Source: Thermoplasmatales archaeon (lineage in GTDB: Archaea > Thermoplasmatota > Thermoplasmata > Thermoplasmatales > GCA-001856825). Taken from it: a stretch of 64,000 nt of DNA. This document shows, piece by piece, positions 1 through 10,342 of the stretch (positions within the stretch are counted from its first letter, which is position 1; each line of letters begins with the position of its first letter). Below the pieces are notes generated by a model. That model was not told the origin of the DNA, made no database searches, and saw only the letters and a program-made list of their open reading frames with translations. Both the position numbers and the translations under genes were made by a program. The stretch spans positions 46,781-110,780 of the forward strand of contig JAJSLL010000003.1 in the NCBI GenBank assembly GCA_026127935.1. Direction: 5' to 3'.

Positions 1-536
1 TCATTGACTACAACGAACTCTTTTCCAACGCTCCTGGAGAATTCGATTGCCTTCTCAACTGACTCTTTTGATGTCTTTACACCTTTTATCAACTCTATCA
101 GATTCATCAGTGGGACAGGGTTAAAGAAGTGAATACCAACGAATCTGGAAGGGTCTTTTAGGCTTGCTCCAAGGGCAGTGATGCTTATCGAGGATGTGTT
201 CGAGGCTATGATTGCATTTGGAGAGACTATCGACTCAATCTTCTTGAAAAATTCCACTTTCTCCTTGTAATTCTCAATAACCGCCTCTATGACAATATCA
301 CAGCCGGAGAAAGATTTCAGGTCGTCAGTGTAAACTATCCTCGACAGAATTTTATCTCTGTCTTGGTTGACAATTTTCTTTTCTATCAACTTGTCAAGGC
401 TCTTTCCGATCGAAACAACAGCCCTGTCGAAGAATGTCTCGTTCACATCAGTAACTACAACGTCATGACCAGAAGTTGCAGCAAGTTGTGCTATGCCCGA
501 ACCCATGATTCCCAATCCAGCTACTCCTACCTTCAT
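1..536 (-). CDS. 3-hydroxyacyl-CoA (3-hydroxybutyryl-CoA) dehydrogenase, N-terminal part, truncated by window edge
   Basis: Reverse-strand translation from ATG at 536 begins MKVGVAGLGIMGSGIAQLAATSGHDVVVTDV (Rossmann GxGxxG) and contains ASNTSSISITALG and FVGIHFFNPVPLMNLIELI, typical of the family; open to the window edge. Confidence 0.9.
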   Translation of the reverse strand, partial: MKVGVAGLGIMGSGIAQLAATSGHDVVVTDVNETFFDRAVVSIGKSLDKLIEKKIVNQDRDKILSRIVYTDDLKSFSGCDIVIEAVIENYKEKVEFFKKIESIVSPNAIIASNTSSISITALGASLKDPSRFVGIHFFNPVPLMNLIELIKGVKTSKESVEKAIEFSRSVGKEFVVVN

Positions 537-1697
537 TTAGACCGCCTCAAGTGCCATGGAATAAGCGCCACCCCCACCGTGGCAGATGGTGGCAATTCCC
601 CTCCCTAGCTTCAGATCTTCCAGTTCTCTCATAAGAGTTATAACGATTCTTGCACCAGACGCGCCCAAAGGATGACCTAACGCAATCGCACCTCCTCTGA
701 TGTTGAACTTCTTCCAGTCAATTCCGAGTCCGTCCCTAACAGCTATAGAAGCGACTGAAAACGCTTCGTTGTGCTCGACCAGGTCGAAATCGTCAACTCT
801 CATTCCGATTCTCTTCAACAGGTTTTTAACAGACGGCACGGGGACATACGGGAAATCGAATGGGTCCATTGAAGTGGTGTCGAACCCGATTATTTTTGCC
901 TTCTTTTCGAGCGAATTTTGGTTAATAAAATCTGAATTTGCTAGGACAAGAGCAGCAGCTCCGTCGGTCAGTTGTGATGAGTTTCCTGGAGTAAGTACTC
1001 CATCGGGGCTGAAAGATGGTTTCAATCCTGCCAGCATTTCTTTACTTGTTTCTCTTATCCCCTCGTCAATATCGAATCCCTTGATTGGGGCAATTTCTTT
1101 CTTGAAATAGCCGTTTCGAGTTGATTCGGAAGCTCTCTTATAACTTTCGACGGCGAAGTCATCCGCCATCTCCCTTGTAACCTGATGGTTCTTCGCCCAT
1201 TCGTCGGCTATCGCTCCCATGTGCTTATTGTATTTGAAGTCCCAGAGACCATCTTTTATCATAGAATCCATGACTGGCCTGGAAGCACTTATCCCCTTGT
1301 TTTCTCTCCTGAAACTTGAGTCTAGAAGGAAGGGTGCATTGCTCATACTTTCCATTCCGCCGACAACCATTACGTCCCGCTGTCCAGCCTTGATTTGATA
1401 ATACGCATTGGCAATCGCAAGCATTCCTGATGCGCAGACCATGTTTACAGTCGACCCGGAGACTTCGACTGGTATTCCCGCAGCAATAGCTGCCTGTCTT
1501 GCCGGATCCTGGCCGAGACCTGCCTCAATCACATTCCCCATTACGACTTCTTGTACCTTGGAAGGTTGTACGCCTGCATCTAGAAGGGCAGCTTTAATGG
1601 CTGAAGTGCCCAGTTCTATTGCGCTGTATCCTGCTAGTGCTCTCCCATATTTCCCTAAGGGAGTCCTCATTCCACCAATTATGAAAACGTCTACCAT
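537..1697 (-). CDS. Acetyl-CoA C-acetyltransferase (thiolase)
   Basis: 386 aa; thiolase motifs VNMVCASGMLAI (active Cys), VEHNEAFSVASIA, GGAIALGHPLGASGARI, CHGGGGAYSMALE. Stop abuts the dehydrogenase start. Confidence 0.95.
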   Translation of the reverse strand: MVDVFIIGGMRTPLGKYGRALAGYSAIELGTSAIKAALLDAGVQPSKVQEVVMGNVIEAGLGQDPARQAAIAAGIPVEVSGSTVNMVCASGMLAIANAYYQIKAGQRDVMVVGGMESMSNAPFLLDSSFRRENKGISASRPVMDSMIKDGLWDFKYNKHMGAIADEWAKNHQVTREMADDFAVESYKRASESTRNGYFKKEIAPIKGFDIDEGIRETSKEMLAGLKPSFSPDGVLTPGNSSQLTDGAAALVLANSDFINQNSLEKKAKIIGFDTTSMDPFDFPYVPVPSVKNLLKRIGMRVDDFDLVEHNEAFSVASIAVRDGLGIDWKKFNIRGGAIALGHPLGASGARIVITLMRELEDLKLGRGIATICHGGGGAYSMALEAV

Positions 1698-2074
1698 TTT
1701 AGGTCCCTCTTACCGAACCGGCAATATCGTTCATTTCACGAAGTGGACGATAGTTCTCGAAAATGGATATAATAAATCGCAATTGAATCAACTCGTGATT
1801 TACTATTCAAATAAAAGCATTTAGAGCTTCCCAAATCGACCTTCTTCTGAACCACTCATTTTTTTCCAAAATAGTTTTGTTTCTATTAGTATTTGCAACT
1901 TACAGGCGCCAACCTTATCCTGATGGATTCATGGAACAATTTAATTCCAACAAAAATTATTAAGTTCTTTGTAAGAAAGGCATTCATCAAAGACCTTTAC
2001 GATTGAGTTGTTCCCAATATTTCTTATCGGGATAATTTAATTGTGTACCGCAATGTAGTTAGTGATGTTTATAA

Positions 2075-3865
2075 GTGGAAAAAGTATGCAAGCTCGTGAG
2101 ATTCCTGGAACTTGCAGAAACACTTGATAAAATCGAAAGCACCACGAAACGTCTTGAAATCGTGGATCTGATTTCAGGGTTGCTCAAGAAGACGGAAGAA
2201 GAGGATATAAAGGAGACTGTTTTTCTTCTGCAAGGGAAGGTAGCTCCGGATTACGAAGGCATAGAGTTAGGTATTGCAGAGAAGATTGCGATAAGGGCTT
2301 TAGCTTCTTTAAGCGGATTGCGTGAGGGTGTCATAGATACCGAACTGATAAAGAAAGGCGATCTCGGAAAGATAGGGGAAGAGATACTTAAAAACAAGAG
2401 TCAAGCGTCTCTTTTCACCGAGAGTCTCATGGTCAGAAAGGTATATACATCCCTTCTTAGAGTTTCGAAAGAGAGTGGAGAGGGATCTCAGAATAGGAAA
2501 CTCCAGATCTTGCTAGACCTTCTGCACAACGCAGAGCCGCTGGAGGTAAGATACATTCTGAGAATAGTCACAGGTAAGATGAGGATAGGCGTTGCAGATA
2601 TGACTATAGTCGATGCAATAGCACTGGCGTATGGTTCCAAGGAGAAGAGTGACATGGTTGAACACGCTTACAATATAATGCCAAACCTTCCCGAACTTGC
2701 ATACAGGGCAATGGAAGGGGGCATAGACTCACTCTCCGCCATCAGGATCACACCTGGAATTCCCATAAGGTCAATGCTGGCAGAAAGACTGCCCTCGCTC
2801 AGGGAGATACTTGATAGAATGGAAGGAAGGTTTGCCATTGAATACAAATACGATGGACTCCGTGTTCAAGTCCACAAGACTGGCGAAAGAGTCGAGCTGT
2901 TCTCCAGGAGGATGGAAAAGATAACGTCACAATTCCCTGATATCGTACAGGAAGTGAAGGAGAACGTGAAGGCTGAGAATGCCATTCTGGATGGAGAGGC
3001 CGTTCCCTTCAATCTCCAGACGAACGAGATGCTACCGTTCCAGGAGATCTCGAGAAGGAGAGGAAGAAAAAAAGACCTTAATGAAACCATAGAAAGGATC
3101 CCGGTCGTTCTTTTCCTTTTTGATGCAATGATGCTTAATGGAAAGAGCATGATGAATATTCCATACGCAGAAAGAAGAGTCAAGCTCACTAATGTCATCC
3201 GCGAAAACGAAAAACTAAGAATTGCGAAGAGCAGGGTAGTGACGGATGTTGAGTCGGCGGACAAGTTTTTCAATGAAGCCCTTGAAACCGGCTGTGAGGG
3301 GATTATGGCAAAGAACATCGAGGACAAATCAATTTACAAACCTGGTGCGAGGGAATTCCTCTGGATAAAGTACAAGCGGGAATATCAGCTCGAGATGGAA
3401 GATACGGCAGATCTGGTGGTCGTTGGTGCTTTCGGCGGACAGGGGAGAAGGAGTGGTGGTTATGGAGCTCTCCTCATGGCAGTGTACTCAAAAGAGGATG
3501 ACAAGTTCAAGACGATATGCAAGCTAGGTTCTGGTTTCTCTGATGAGCAGCTCGATAACTTGCCCAGGATGTTGCAACCTTATCTAATCAAGAAGAAGGA
3601 TCAAAGGGTAGAGAGCAATATCAATGCAGATTTTTGGTTTTCCCCGTCACTGATGCTGGAGGTGAAGGGTGCAGAAATTACGTTATCACCAACACACACT
3701 TGTTGTCAAGATATTGTGAGAAAGGGGGCAGGGCTCGCAATCAGGTTTCCTCGGTTTACCGGAAAGTGGCGGACTGACAAGATGATAGATGAAGCGACAA
3801 ACGAACAAGAAATTCTTGAAATGTACCACTCCCAGAGAAAGAAGATTCTGGCTGACAATGCCTAA
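2075..3865 (+). CDS. lig: ATP-dependent DNA ligase (archaeal type)
   Basis: 596 aa; KYDGLR motif I (EYKYDGLRVQVHK), downstream ligase motifs GCEGIMAKN and WIKYKREY; GTG start. Confidence 0.95.
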   Translation: MEKVCKLVRFLELAETLDKIESTTKRLEIVDLISGLLKKTEEEDIKETVFLLQGKVAPDYEGIELGIAEKIAIRALASLSGLREGVIDTELIKKGDLGKIGEEILKNKSQASLFTESLMVRKVYTSLLRVSKESGEGSQNRKLQILLDLLHNAEPLEVRYILRIVTGKMRIGVADMTIVDAIALAYGSKEKSDMVEHAYNIMPNLPELAYRAMEGGIDSLSAIRITPGIPIRSMLAERLPSLREILDRMEGRFAIEYKYDGLRVQVHKTGERVELFSRRMEKITSQFPDIVQEVKENVKAENAILDGEAVPFNLQTNEMLPFQEISRRRGRKKDLNETIERIPVVLFLFDAMMLNGKSMMNIPYAERRVKLTNVIRENEKLRIAKSRVVTDVESADKFFNEALETGCEGIMAKNIEDKSIYKPGAREFLWIKYKREYQLEMEDTADLVVVGAFGGQGRRSGGYGALLMAVYSKEDDKFKTICKLGSGFSDEQLDNLPRMLQPYLIKKKDQRVESNINADFWFSPSLMLEVKGAEITLSPTHTCCQDIVRKGAGLAIRFPRFTGKWRTDKMIDEATNEQEILEMYHSQRKKILADNA

Positions 3866-3894
3866 ATTTTTATCTGTCGCCGTCATCTGCTTCG

Positions 3895-4815
3895 ATGGCT
3901 TCGATATCGACGAAGATAGGTAGCTTTTCACTTGAGAACCCCGTTATCCTGGCCAGCGGAATTCTAGATGAAACTTCCGGTTCGATACTTCGCGCTCTCA
4001 AGTCAGGTGCGGGAGCTGCAGTCACCAAATCAATAGGTACCGATGAGAGAAAGGGGTACCAGACTCCAGTCATTTCGGAAATAGGCACTGGGTTACTAAA
4101 CGCGGTTGGTCTGTCCAACCCGGGGGTAGATAATTTCGTGGAAGAGTACCGCAATTTTCCAGAAAAGAAGAAAACGATTGTGTCAATATTCGGTGGGAAG
4201 GTCGAGGAATTTGTTTCACTTGCCAAAAAAGTAGAGAGAATAGGGTTTGACAAGGTTGAATTAAACCTATCCTGCCCTCACGTGAAGGGGGTAGGATCTG
4301 AAGTTGGCCAGGATCTGGGTATGGTGGAAGAGATAATATCAGAAATCAGGGGCAAGACCAATCTTCAAATTTGGGCAAAACTGACTCCAAACGTCACAGA
4401 TCTCATCTCTCTTGCAAAGGCGTCAGAAAAGGCAGATGCATACGTTCTCATCAACACCCTAAGAGCTACAGGCGTCGAAATATATTCGAGGAAGTTCGTG
4501 CTTTCTAACACTGTCGGAGGTTACTCTGGACCTGGGATAAAACCGGTGGCCCTAAGAGCAGTATATGACGTATATAAGGAAACTGGGAAAGACATCATCG
4601 GTGTTGGAGGAATCGCTTCCTGGCAAGATGCGATTGAATTCTTCTTGCTTGGGGCAAAAGCAATACAGGTAGGTACAGCTATACTCTATGAAGATTACCC
4701 GATATTCAACAAGATTAATTCAGGAATCCGCGACTACCTTGACAAAGAAGGATTTTCAAAACTGGATGACATAGTGGGGGTGATGGTAGTTGATGCAACA
4801 TTCAAGAATCATTGA
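3895..4815 (+). CDS. pyrD: Dihydroorotate dehydrogenase catalytic subunit
   Basis: 306 aa; LNLSCPHVKGVGSEVGQD, WAKLTPNVTD, GVGGIASWQDAIEFFLLGAKAIQVGTA. Confidence 0.93.
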   Translation: MASISTKIGSFSLENPVILASGILDETSGSILRALKSGAGAAVTKSIGTDERKGYQTPVISEIGTGLLNAVGLSNPGVDNFVEEYRNFPEKKKTIVSIFGGKVEEFVSLAKKVERIGFDKVELNLSCPHVKGVGSEVGQDLGMVEEIISEIRGKTNLQIWAKLTPNVTDLISLAKASEKADAYVLINTLRATGVEIYSRKFVLSNTVGGYSGPGIKPVALRAVYDVYKETGKDIIGVGGIASWQDAIEFFLLGAKAIQVGTAILYEDYPIFNKINSGIRDYLDKEGFSKLDDIVGVMVVDATFKNH

Positions 4816-5542
4816 ATTGAACAAGGAGAATAAAGACGTTTTCACTCTTAAGTTCGATTCCTCCATGGCTGCTAGCCCTGGTCAGTTTATAATGATATGG
4901 GCACCTGGCGGTAAGGAAATACCAATGTCACTTTCTAATACTTCCTACCCTCCAACAATCACGTTCAGAACCTTTGGAGAAACCACCAAAACAATCGCCA
5001 AGCTCAAAGTGGGCGACAGGTTCTTCTACCGTGGACCATACGGCAATTCGTATCCCGTTCCAACTGGAAGAGTTGCATACGTTGCTGGTGGAACTGGTCT
5101 AGCATCTGTCAACGCTATGGTGCTGAAGTATGGAGGAGATGTCTACGTTGGCGCCAGAACGAAGGAGGATCTGTTTCTCTTGAGGAATGACTTCAAGATT
5201 GCTACTGATGACGGCTCCGCAGGATTCAAGGGAACGGTCATTGACTTGTTCCTTCCCCACGTGAATGATTACGATTACATTTTTGTCTGCGGTCCAGAAC
5301 CTATGGTAAAGACTATGCTGGACCGGATCGACAGGAAGATAAAGGCTAAAGTATACATATCCCTGGAGCGGCTCATGAAATGCGGTGTTGGAATCTGCGA
5401 CAGTTGCAGCATAAACGGAGTCCGAGTCTGCAAGGATGGAACAGTATTCAGCATGGAAGAAGTTCTGAGTTTGTCTGAGTTTGGAGTCTATAAGAGAAAT
5501 GAGGCAGGAAAAATAGAATTCTTCGTTAACGGCAAAAGGTGA
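4790..5542 (+). CDS. pyrK: Dihydroorotate dehydrogenase electron-transfer subunit (PyrK-like, FAD/2Fe-2S)
   Basis: 250 aa; overlaps pyrD end; FNR-type fold with AYVAGGTGLASVNAM and C-terminal Cys cluster KCGVGICDSCSINGVRVCKDG. Confidence 0.9.
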   Translation: MMQHSRIIELNKENKDVFTLKFDSSMAASPGQFIMIWAPGGKEIPMSLSNTSYPPTITFRTFGETTKTIAKLKVGDRFFYRGPYGNSYPVPTGRVAYVAGGTGLASVNAMVLKYGGDVYVGARTKEDLFLLRNDFKIATDDGSAGFKGTVIDLFLPHVNDYDYIFVCGPEPMVKTMLDRIDRKIKAKVYISLERLMKCGVGICDSCSINGVRVCKDGTVFSMEEVLSLSEFGVYKRNEAGKIEFFVNGKR

Positions 5543-5588
5543 TCCTCTGATTTACCTTTCGGATTATCCGTACCTGCAACTGGTCCTT

Positions 5589-6206
5589 TTGGTTTTGCTA
5601 GTTAAAGCAGGATACGAAGATTTCAAGAGGAGGAAGATAAACACCCTCCCCTTCCTCGCCATCAACATCGTGTTAATTCTGTATTATGCTTTCACAGATG
5701 CATGGATTTTGGTTTTCTTCGTACCCATTCTCGGGGAATACTTTCTCAAGAAATACTCAATCTTGCTCTATCCGCTTTTGATTGTTCCGATCTTTTTCCA
5801 TTTTTCTTTGATAACATTAACCTTGGCATATTCGCTCCTGCTGATCAAGCTGTTTGAGGTTTTGATCAGGAATTTTGGCAAAGGAGATGTGAAGGTGCTT
5901 CACGCGATAGCAGTGACCTTTCCGCTGTATCATAATATTCAGACACTCTACTCACTCTTTCCTCCGGTTCTTGCCGTAGCCATGATTGCAAGCATCTTAG
6001 GAATAGTTGCAGCTGCACACAATGGTATTAAGAGAGAAAGGGCATATTCTGTAAGAAAATTTTCTATCTCTCCGCATCCAGCTTTATCCAAGGACGACAA
6101 GTTCTGGATTGATGGAGACAAATTAGTCTATAAGATTCCATTTGTGACATTCCTGATGGTAGGGTACGCAATCGTACTTACCCTTTCATTACTCCGATTG
6201 GTCTAA
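5589..6206 (+). CDS. GxGD-type prepilin/preflagellin peptidase (A24-like) membrane protein
   Basis: ~205 aa, multi-TM; first catalytic region AGYEDFKRRKIN and GxGD motif NFGKGDVKVLHAIA. True start may lie slightly upstream. Confidence 0.7.
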   Translation: MVLLVKAGYEDFKRRKINTLPFLAINIVLILYYAFTDAWILVFFVPILGEYFLKKYSILLYPLLIVPIFFHFSLITLTLAYSLLLIKLFEVLIRNFGKGDVKVLHAIAVTFPLYHNIQTLYSLFPPVLAVAMIASILGIVAAAHNGIKRERAYSVRKFSISPHPALSKDDKFWIDGDKLVYKIPFVTFLMVGYAIVLTLSLLRLV

Positions 6207-7626
6207 GCCTTGCAACTATTCTGGAAATGCCAGCACATTCAACGGATCCAACTACCTGGTCAACGTCCTTGTAAGCCTGGGGGGCTTCTTCTTGAAGCAC
6301 ATACTTAGTTGCCGCCCTCACGTAAATGCCCTGTCTTTTCAAGTTTGAGCCTATCTCTTGACTCGTGTACTGTTTTACGGCGCGACTTCTGCTCATTACC
6401 CTCCCTGATCCATGACAACTCGATCCGAATGTCTCGTTGAGCGCTTTTGGTTCTCCAACAAGAACATAAGATGCAGTTCCCATAGTTCCCGGGATAAGCA
6501 CGGGATGTCCCGTCTCCATAAACAAGGCAGGCAACTCCTTCCTTCCAGCGGGAAATGATCTTGTTGCTCCTTTTCTGTGGACTACAACATTCTGGGATTT
6601 TCCACCGACTATGTGTTCTTCCACTTTCGCCATATTGTGAGACACATCATAGACTATATTCATTTCCATATCTTCCGGGTCTCTCTTAAATACCTTCCTG
6701 AAACTGTCCCTTATCCAGTGAGTGATAACCTGTCGGTTAGAGAAACTGAAATTAGCTGCTGCTCCCATTGCACCCATGTAATCCTGTCCCTCCTTGGAAT
6801 TAAATGGTGCTGAAGCTAGTTGCCTATCAGGGACTGAGATGTTGTATTTCTTCATCGCCTCCTGCATTATCTCAATGTAGTCTGTCGCAACCTGATGCCC
6901 GAACCCCCTGGAACCGGTATGAACCATGATAGTCACCTGTCCTTCCGAATTCAGCCCAAATTTTCTTGCAAGTTCCACATCAAATATCTTATCTACGACC
7001 TGAATTTCAAGGAAATGATTTCCCGCACCAAGGGATCCCAACTGTGGGAAACCTCTTGCCCGTGCCTTCTGTGATACCTTGCTTCTGTCAGAAAATGTGA
7101 CGGACCCGTTCTCCTCAATCCTCTCGATGTCACTAGACCAGCCATATCCTTCCTTGACTACGTATTTGACCCCCTCAGAAAGTAGGTCTTCCATCTTGCT
7201 TGGGGACAGGTTGAGTTTACCCTCCCGACCGACCCCGGAAGGCACATTCTTGAAAATTTCGTCTATCAGGTTATTTATTCTTGGACTCACTTCGTTGTAA
7301 TTAAGGTTGGAGCCTATCAGCTTCACTGAGCAATTTATGTCAAACCCAACAGCTCCTGGGCTGATAATCCCGTCATCCAGATTGAATGCTGCGACCCCCC
7401 CTATTGGAAATCCATATCCCAAATGAATATCGGGCATTGCAATTGAGGCTCCAACTATTCCCTGGAGTCTAGCCACATTGACCACCTGATCAAGCGCCTG
7501 ATCAGAACCCAAATCCTTAGCCAGATTTTCATTTGTAAATACTATGCCCGGTACCCTCATCCCCTTGCTCTTATCTAATGGAATTTCGTACTTACAAGGA
7601 CCTATTTTATTTAGAGTTACAACCAC
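6178..7626 (-). CDS. rtcB: tRNA-splicing ligase RtcB
   Basis: 482 aa; SIAMPDIHLGYGFPIGGVAAF, GVGFDINC-type segment (GAVGFDINCSVKLI), AGNHFLEIQ, MVHTGSRGFGHQ, SSCHGSGRVMSR. No intein. Confidence 0.97.
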   Translation of the reverse strand: MVVTLNKIGPCKYEIPLDKSKGMRVPGIVFTNENLAKDLGSDQALDQVVNVARLQGIVGASIAMPDIHLGYGFPIGGVAAFNLDDGIISPGAVGFDINCSVKLIGSNLNYNEVSPRINNLIDEIFKNVPSGVGREGKLNLSPSKMEDLLSEGVKYVVKEGYGWSSDIERIEENGSVTFSDRSKVSQKARARGFPQLGSLGAGNHFLEIQVVDKIFDVELARKFGLNSEGQVTIMVHTGSRGFGHQVATDYIEIMQEAMKKYNISVPDRQLASAPFNSKEGQDYMGAMGAAANFSFSNRQVITHWIRDSFRKVFKRDPEDMEMNIVYDVSHNMAKVEEHIVGGKSQNVVVHRKGATRSFPAGRKELPALFMETGHPVLIPGTMGTASYVLVGEPKALNETFGSSCHGSGRVMSRSRAVKQYTSQEIGSNLKRQGIYVRAATKYVLQEEAPQAYKDVDQVVGSVECAGISRIVARLRPIGVMKG

Positions 7627-7727
7627 GTTACATCAATGTTATACTGTGTATAATCATTATCGCCTTGCACTGAAACTACCGATGGGACACATTTTATTAA
7701 CGAAACCTACTTGTCTTAATGCTTTAA

Positions 7728-8294
7728 ATGAAAGCTGTTTTATTCGCCAAGCCGAGCAAAAGGTTGCCAGGGAAACACTTAATGGATTTCTGTGCGGAGC
7801 CAATGATAAAAAGAATTTTTAGAACATTAGAAAGTACGGGATTATTCGAGAGGGTCATTATCCTTTCCAAATATGACAATCTAGGAATAGAAGGATGCCG
7901 AGTCGAAAAGGATGAGTCAAAAGGCACCTTGATAAATTCTTTAGTCGACTCAATCAAGATTCTAGAAGAATTCATTGCCGTTGGTGGTGACATGCCACTG
8001 CTGGACGCAGATATCATAGAGAATTTAGTAGGCCACTACCACGGTAGACCAGTTGCCGCAGCGAACTCAGACGGGTTAATCGAACCATTATTTGCCATCT
8101 ACAACGCAAGTATATTTGCTGATTTGCTTGAATTTTCAAAGAAGAACAGGAAAATATCCCCATTTGTCGAAGAAAGATTTGAGCTGGTAAGAATGGACCC
8201 GGAGCAAAGTGCAAAACTCGCCAATGTAAATACTCTGGAAGAACTTAATAATGCGAGGCTACAGGCAGGATGCTTGAATTTGAATAGACAGTAA
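7728..8294 (+). CDS. mobA: Molybdenum cofactor guanylyltransferase (MobA-like nucleotidyltransferase)
   Basis: 188 aa; N-terminal MKAVLFAKPSKRLPGKHLMDFCAEPMIKRI and VGGDMPLL metal-binding motif; lies directly upstream of formate dehydrogenase. Confidence 0.8.
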   Translation: MKAVLFAKPSKRLPGKHLMDFCAEPMIKRIFRTLESTGLFERVIILSKYDNLGIEGCRVEKDESKGTLINSLVDSIKILEEFIAVGGDMPLLDADIIENLVGHYHGRPVAAANSDGLIEPLFAIYNASIFADLLEFSKKNRKISPFVEERFELVRMDPEQSAKLANVNTLEELNNARLQAGCLNLNRQ

Positions 8295-8329
8295 GATAAC
8301 TGTTTATAGCGTCCTGTAATTGTAGAAGA

Positions 8330-10342
8330 GTGTCTGTTCTAACCGTATGTCCCTACTGTGGGACAGGTTGTCAGATGGTTATTCCAACCCAAACCCCTGG
8401 AGAGAGAGTGATAGGTTATTCCAAGTCTCCAGTAAATGAAGGAAAACTATGCTTGAAGGGTTATTCCGGTCTTTCATACAATTTCTCCAAGGAAAGGCTG
8501 AAATACCCTCTCATCAAAAGGAATGGAGAATTTGTGAGGGTCAGCTGGGAAGCTGCTCTAACGGAGACATCGAATAGGCTAAAGAAAATAATCAGGGAAT
8601 ATGGACCAGATTCGGTGGCTTTTCAATCATCCGCGAAGTGCACCAATGAGGAGAATTATCTGATGCAGAAAATCGCAAGAGTGATTGGGACAAACAATAT
8701 AGACCACTGTGCTAGAAGTTGCCACAGTCCAACTGCGATGGGGTTGATCACAACTCTGGGTGCCGGGGCTGCAACAGGATCAATAAACAGTCTTGATGAC
8801 TCAAAAACTTACTTCGTTATTGGATCAAACACCACCGAACAACACCCAATAATCGGTACGAAAATCATTAAAGGTAGTAAGAAGGGAAAGAATTTGATAG
8901 TAGCGGATCCCCGGAAGACCCAGCTGGCAGAGATAGCATCAATCCACCTTCAGTTCAATCCAGGAACTGATGTCGCACTCCTCAATTCAATAATGCACGT
9001 CATTCTTGAAGGGAATCTTGAAGATACCAAATTTATAGAGGAAAGAACAGAGGGATTTAGGGCCCTGAGGCAAGAACTCGCAAAGTATTCCCCTGAAATT
9101 GTGGAGGGGATCACTGGAATCGAACCAGGAAAGCTAAGAGAAGCAGCCAAGATTATAGCTAAAGAGAAGCCAACTTCGATTCTTTATGCCATGGGTATCA
9201 CACAGCATGTTCACGGAACTGAGAATGTGATGTCCATCTCAAACCTTGCTCTGCTCACTGGAAACTTAGGCGTCAGGGGGAGTGGGATTTTTCCATTAAG
9301 AGGCCAGAACAATGTACAAGGGTCCTCTGACATGGGTGCACTTTCAGAGTGGTATCCAGGATACATTCCAGTCAATTCAGACTCTGTTAAGAGATTTGAA
9401 ATCCTGTGGAAAAGGAGTTTGCCAACAAAAACGGGTCTCACCCTTTCTGAGATGTTTGATGCAGCTGTGGACGGGAGTCTAAAGGCGATTTACATCATGG
9501 GCGAAAATCCGCTGGTAACAGAGGCTGCGATATCGGACGTAGAGAAGGGTATAGAAAACCTCGAACTCCTAATTGTGCAGGATATATTTATGACCCTGAC
9601 AGCTGGGTTAGCGGACATAGTTCTACCAGCAACCACCTCTCTCGAAAAGGAAGGTACATTCACTAACACCGAAAGAAGGATCCAAAAAGTGAATGTCATT
9701 TACGACAGTCCTGGAGAAGCGATGCCCGATTGGTGGATACTAAATGAGATTGGTAAGAGAGTGGGAGGCTTGGAGAGCTATGACACTCCGAGGAGTATAT
9801 TCGAAGAGATCCGTAAGGCGATTCCGAACTATTCCGGGGCCACTTATGAAAACATTTATCCGACCGGCAAACAATGGCCGATCAACAAGGAAAATCCTGA
9901 CGGCACAGAAATACTTCACACAAAGTCATTTCCAATCGGAAAGGGAAAACTAGTTCCAATCCCCTATAGACCGCCTGTTGAAGTGACAGATGCAAAATAC
10001 GACTTCATAATGACTACCGGCAGGAATTATTTTCATTTCCACTCCGGCACAATGAGCAGAAGGGCAGACGTTCTGGAAAGAGAGTCCCCTGAACCGTACG
10101 TTGAAATAAACACCGAGGATGCTAAGAGAATTGGCGTTAGGGATTCCCAGAAAATTACCATCGAGTCTAGGCATGGTTCAATCGAGACCAATGTGAGGAC
10201 AACTGAAAAAATACCGGCCGGAATAGTTTTCGTTCCCTTTCACTTCGACGAGTCAAGGGTAAACAGGTTGGTGGGAAAGACACTTGATCCCCTTTCAAAA
10301 ATTCCGGAGTTCAAGGTGGTAGCTGTGAGGTTAGTGGTTTGA
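8330..10342 (+). CDS. fdhA: Formate dehydrogenase alpha subunit (Mo/W-bisMGD family), cysteine form
   Basis: 670 aa; N-terminal 4Fe-4S CPYCGTGCQMV...LCLKG; catalytic segment DHCARSCHSPTAMG has Cys at the Sec/Cys position; GSNTTEQHPI; C-terminal bisMGD-binding domain. Confidence 0.9.
   Translation: MSVLTVCPYCGTGCQMVIPTQTPGERVIGYSKSPVNEGKLCLKGYSGLSYNFSKERLKYPLIKRNGEFVRVSWEAALTETSNRLKKIIREYGPDSVAFQSSAKCTNEENYLMQKIARVIGTNNIDHCARSCHSPTAMGLITTLGAGAATGSINSLDDSKTYFVIGSNTTEQHPIIGTKIIKGSKKGKNLIVADPRKTQLAEIASIHLQFNPGTDVALLNSIMHVILEGNLEDTKFIEERTEGFRALRQELAKYSPEIVEGITGIEPGKLREAAKIIAKEKPTSILYAMGITQHVHGTENVMSISNLALLTGNLGVRGSGIFPLRGQNNVQGSSDMGALSEWYPGYIPVNSDSVKRFEILWKRSLPTKTGLTLSEMFDAAVDGSLKAIYIMGENPLVTEAAISDVEKGIENLELLIVQDIFMTLTAGLADIVLPATTSLEKEGTFTNTERRIQKVNVIYDSPGEAMPDWWILNEIGKRVGGLESYDTPRSIFEEIRKAIPNYSGATYENIYPTGKQWPINKENPDGTEILHTKSFPIGKGKLVPIPYRPPVEVTDAKYDFIMTTGRNYFHFHSGTMSRRADVLERESPEPYVEINTEDAKRIGVRDSQKITIESRHGSIETNVRTTEKIPAGIVFVPFHFDESRVNRLVGKTLDPLSKIPEFKVVAVRLVV

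Noticed and set aside
3686-3931. Antisense ORFs opposite clear coding genes (e.g. 3686-3931, 3870-4253, 17520-17951, 45280-45687, 47066-47488)
   Set aside because: Shadow ORFs on the complement of well-supported genes; translations lack family motifs.
8330-10342. Selenocysteine (in-frame TGA) in formate dehydrogenase
   Set aside because: The position in HCARSCHSPT is encoded as Cys; the ORF is uninterrupted.
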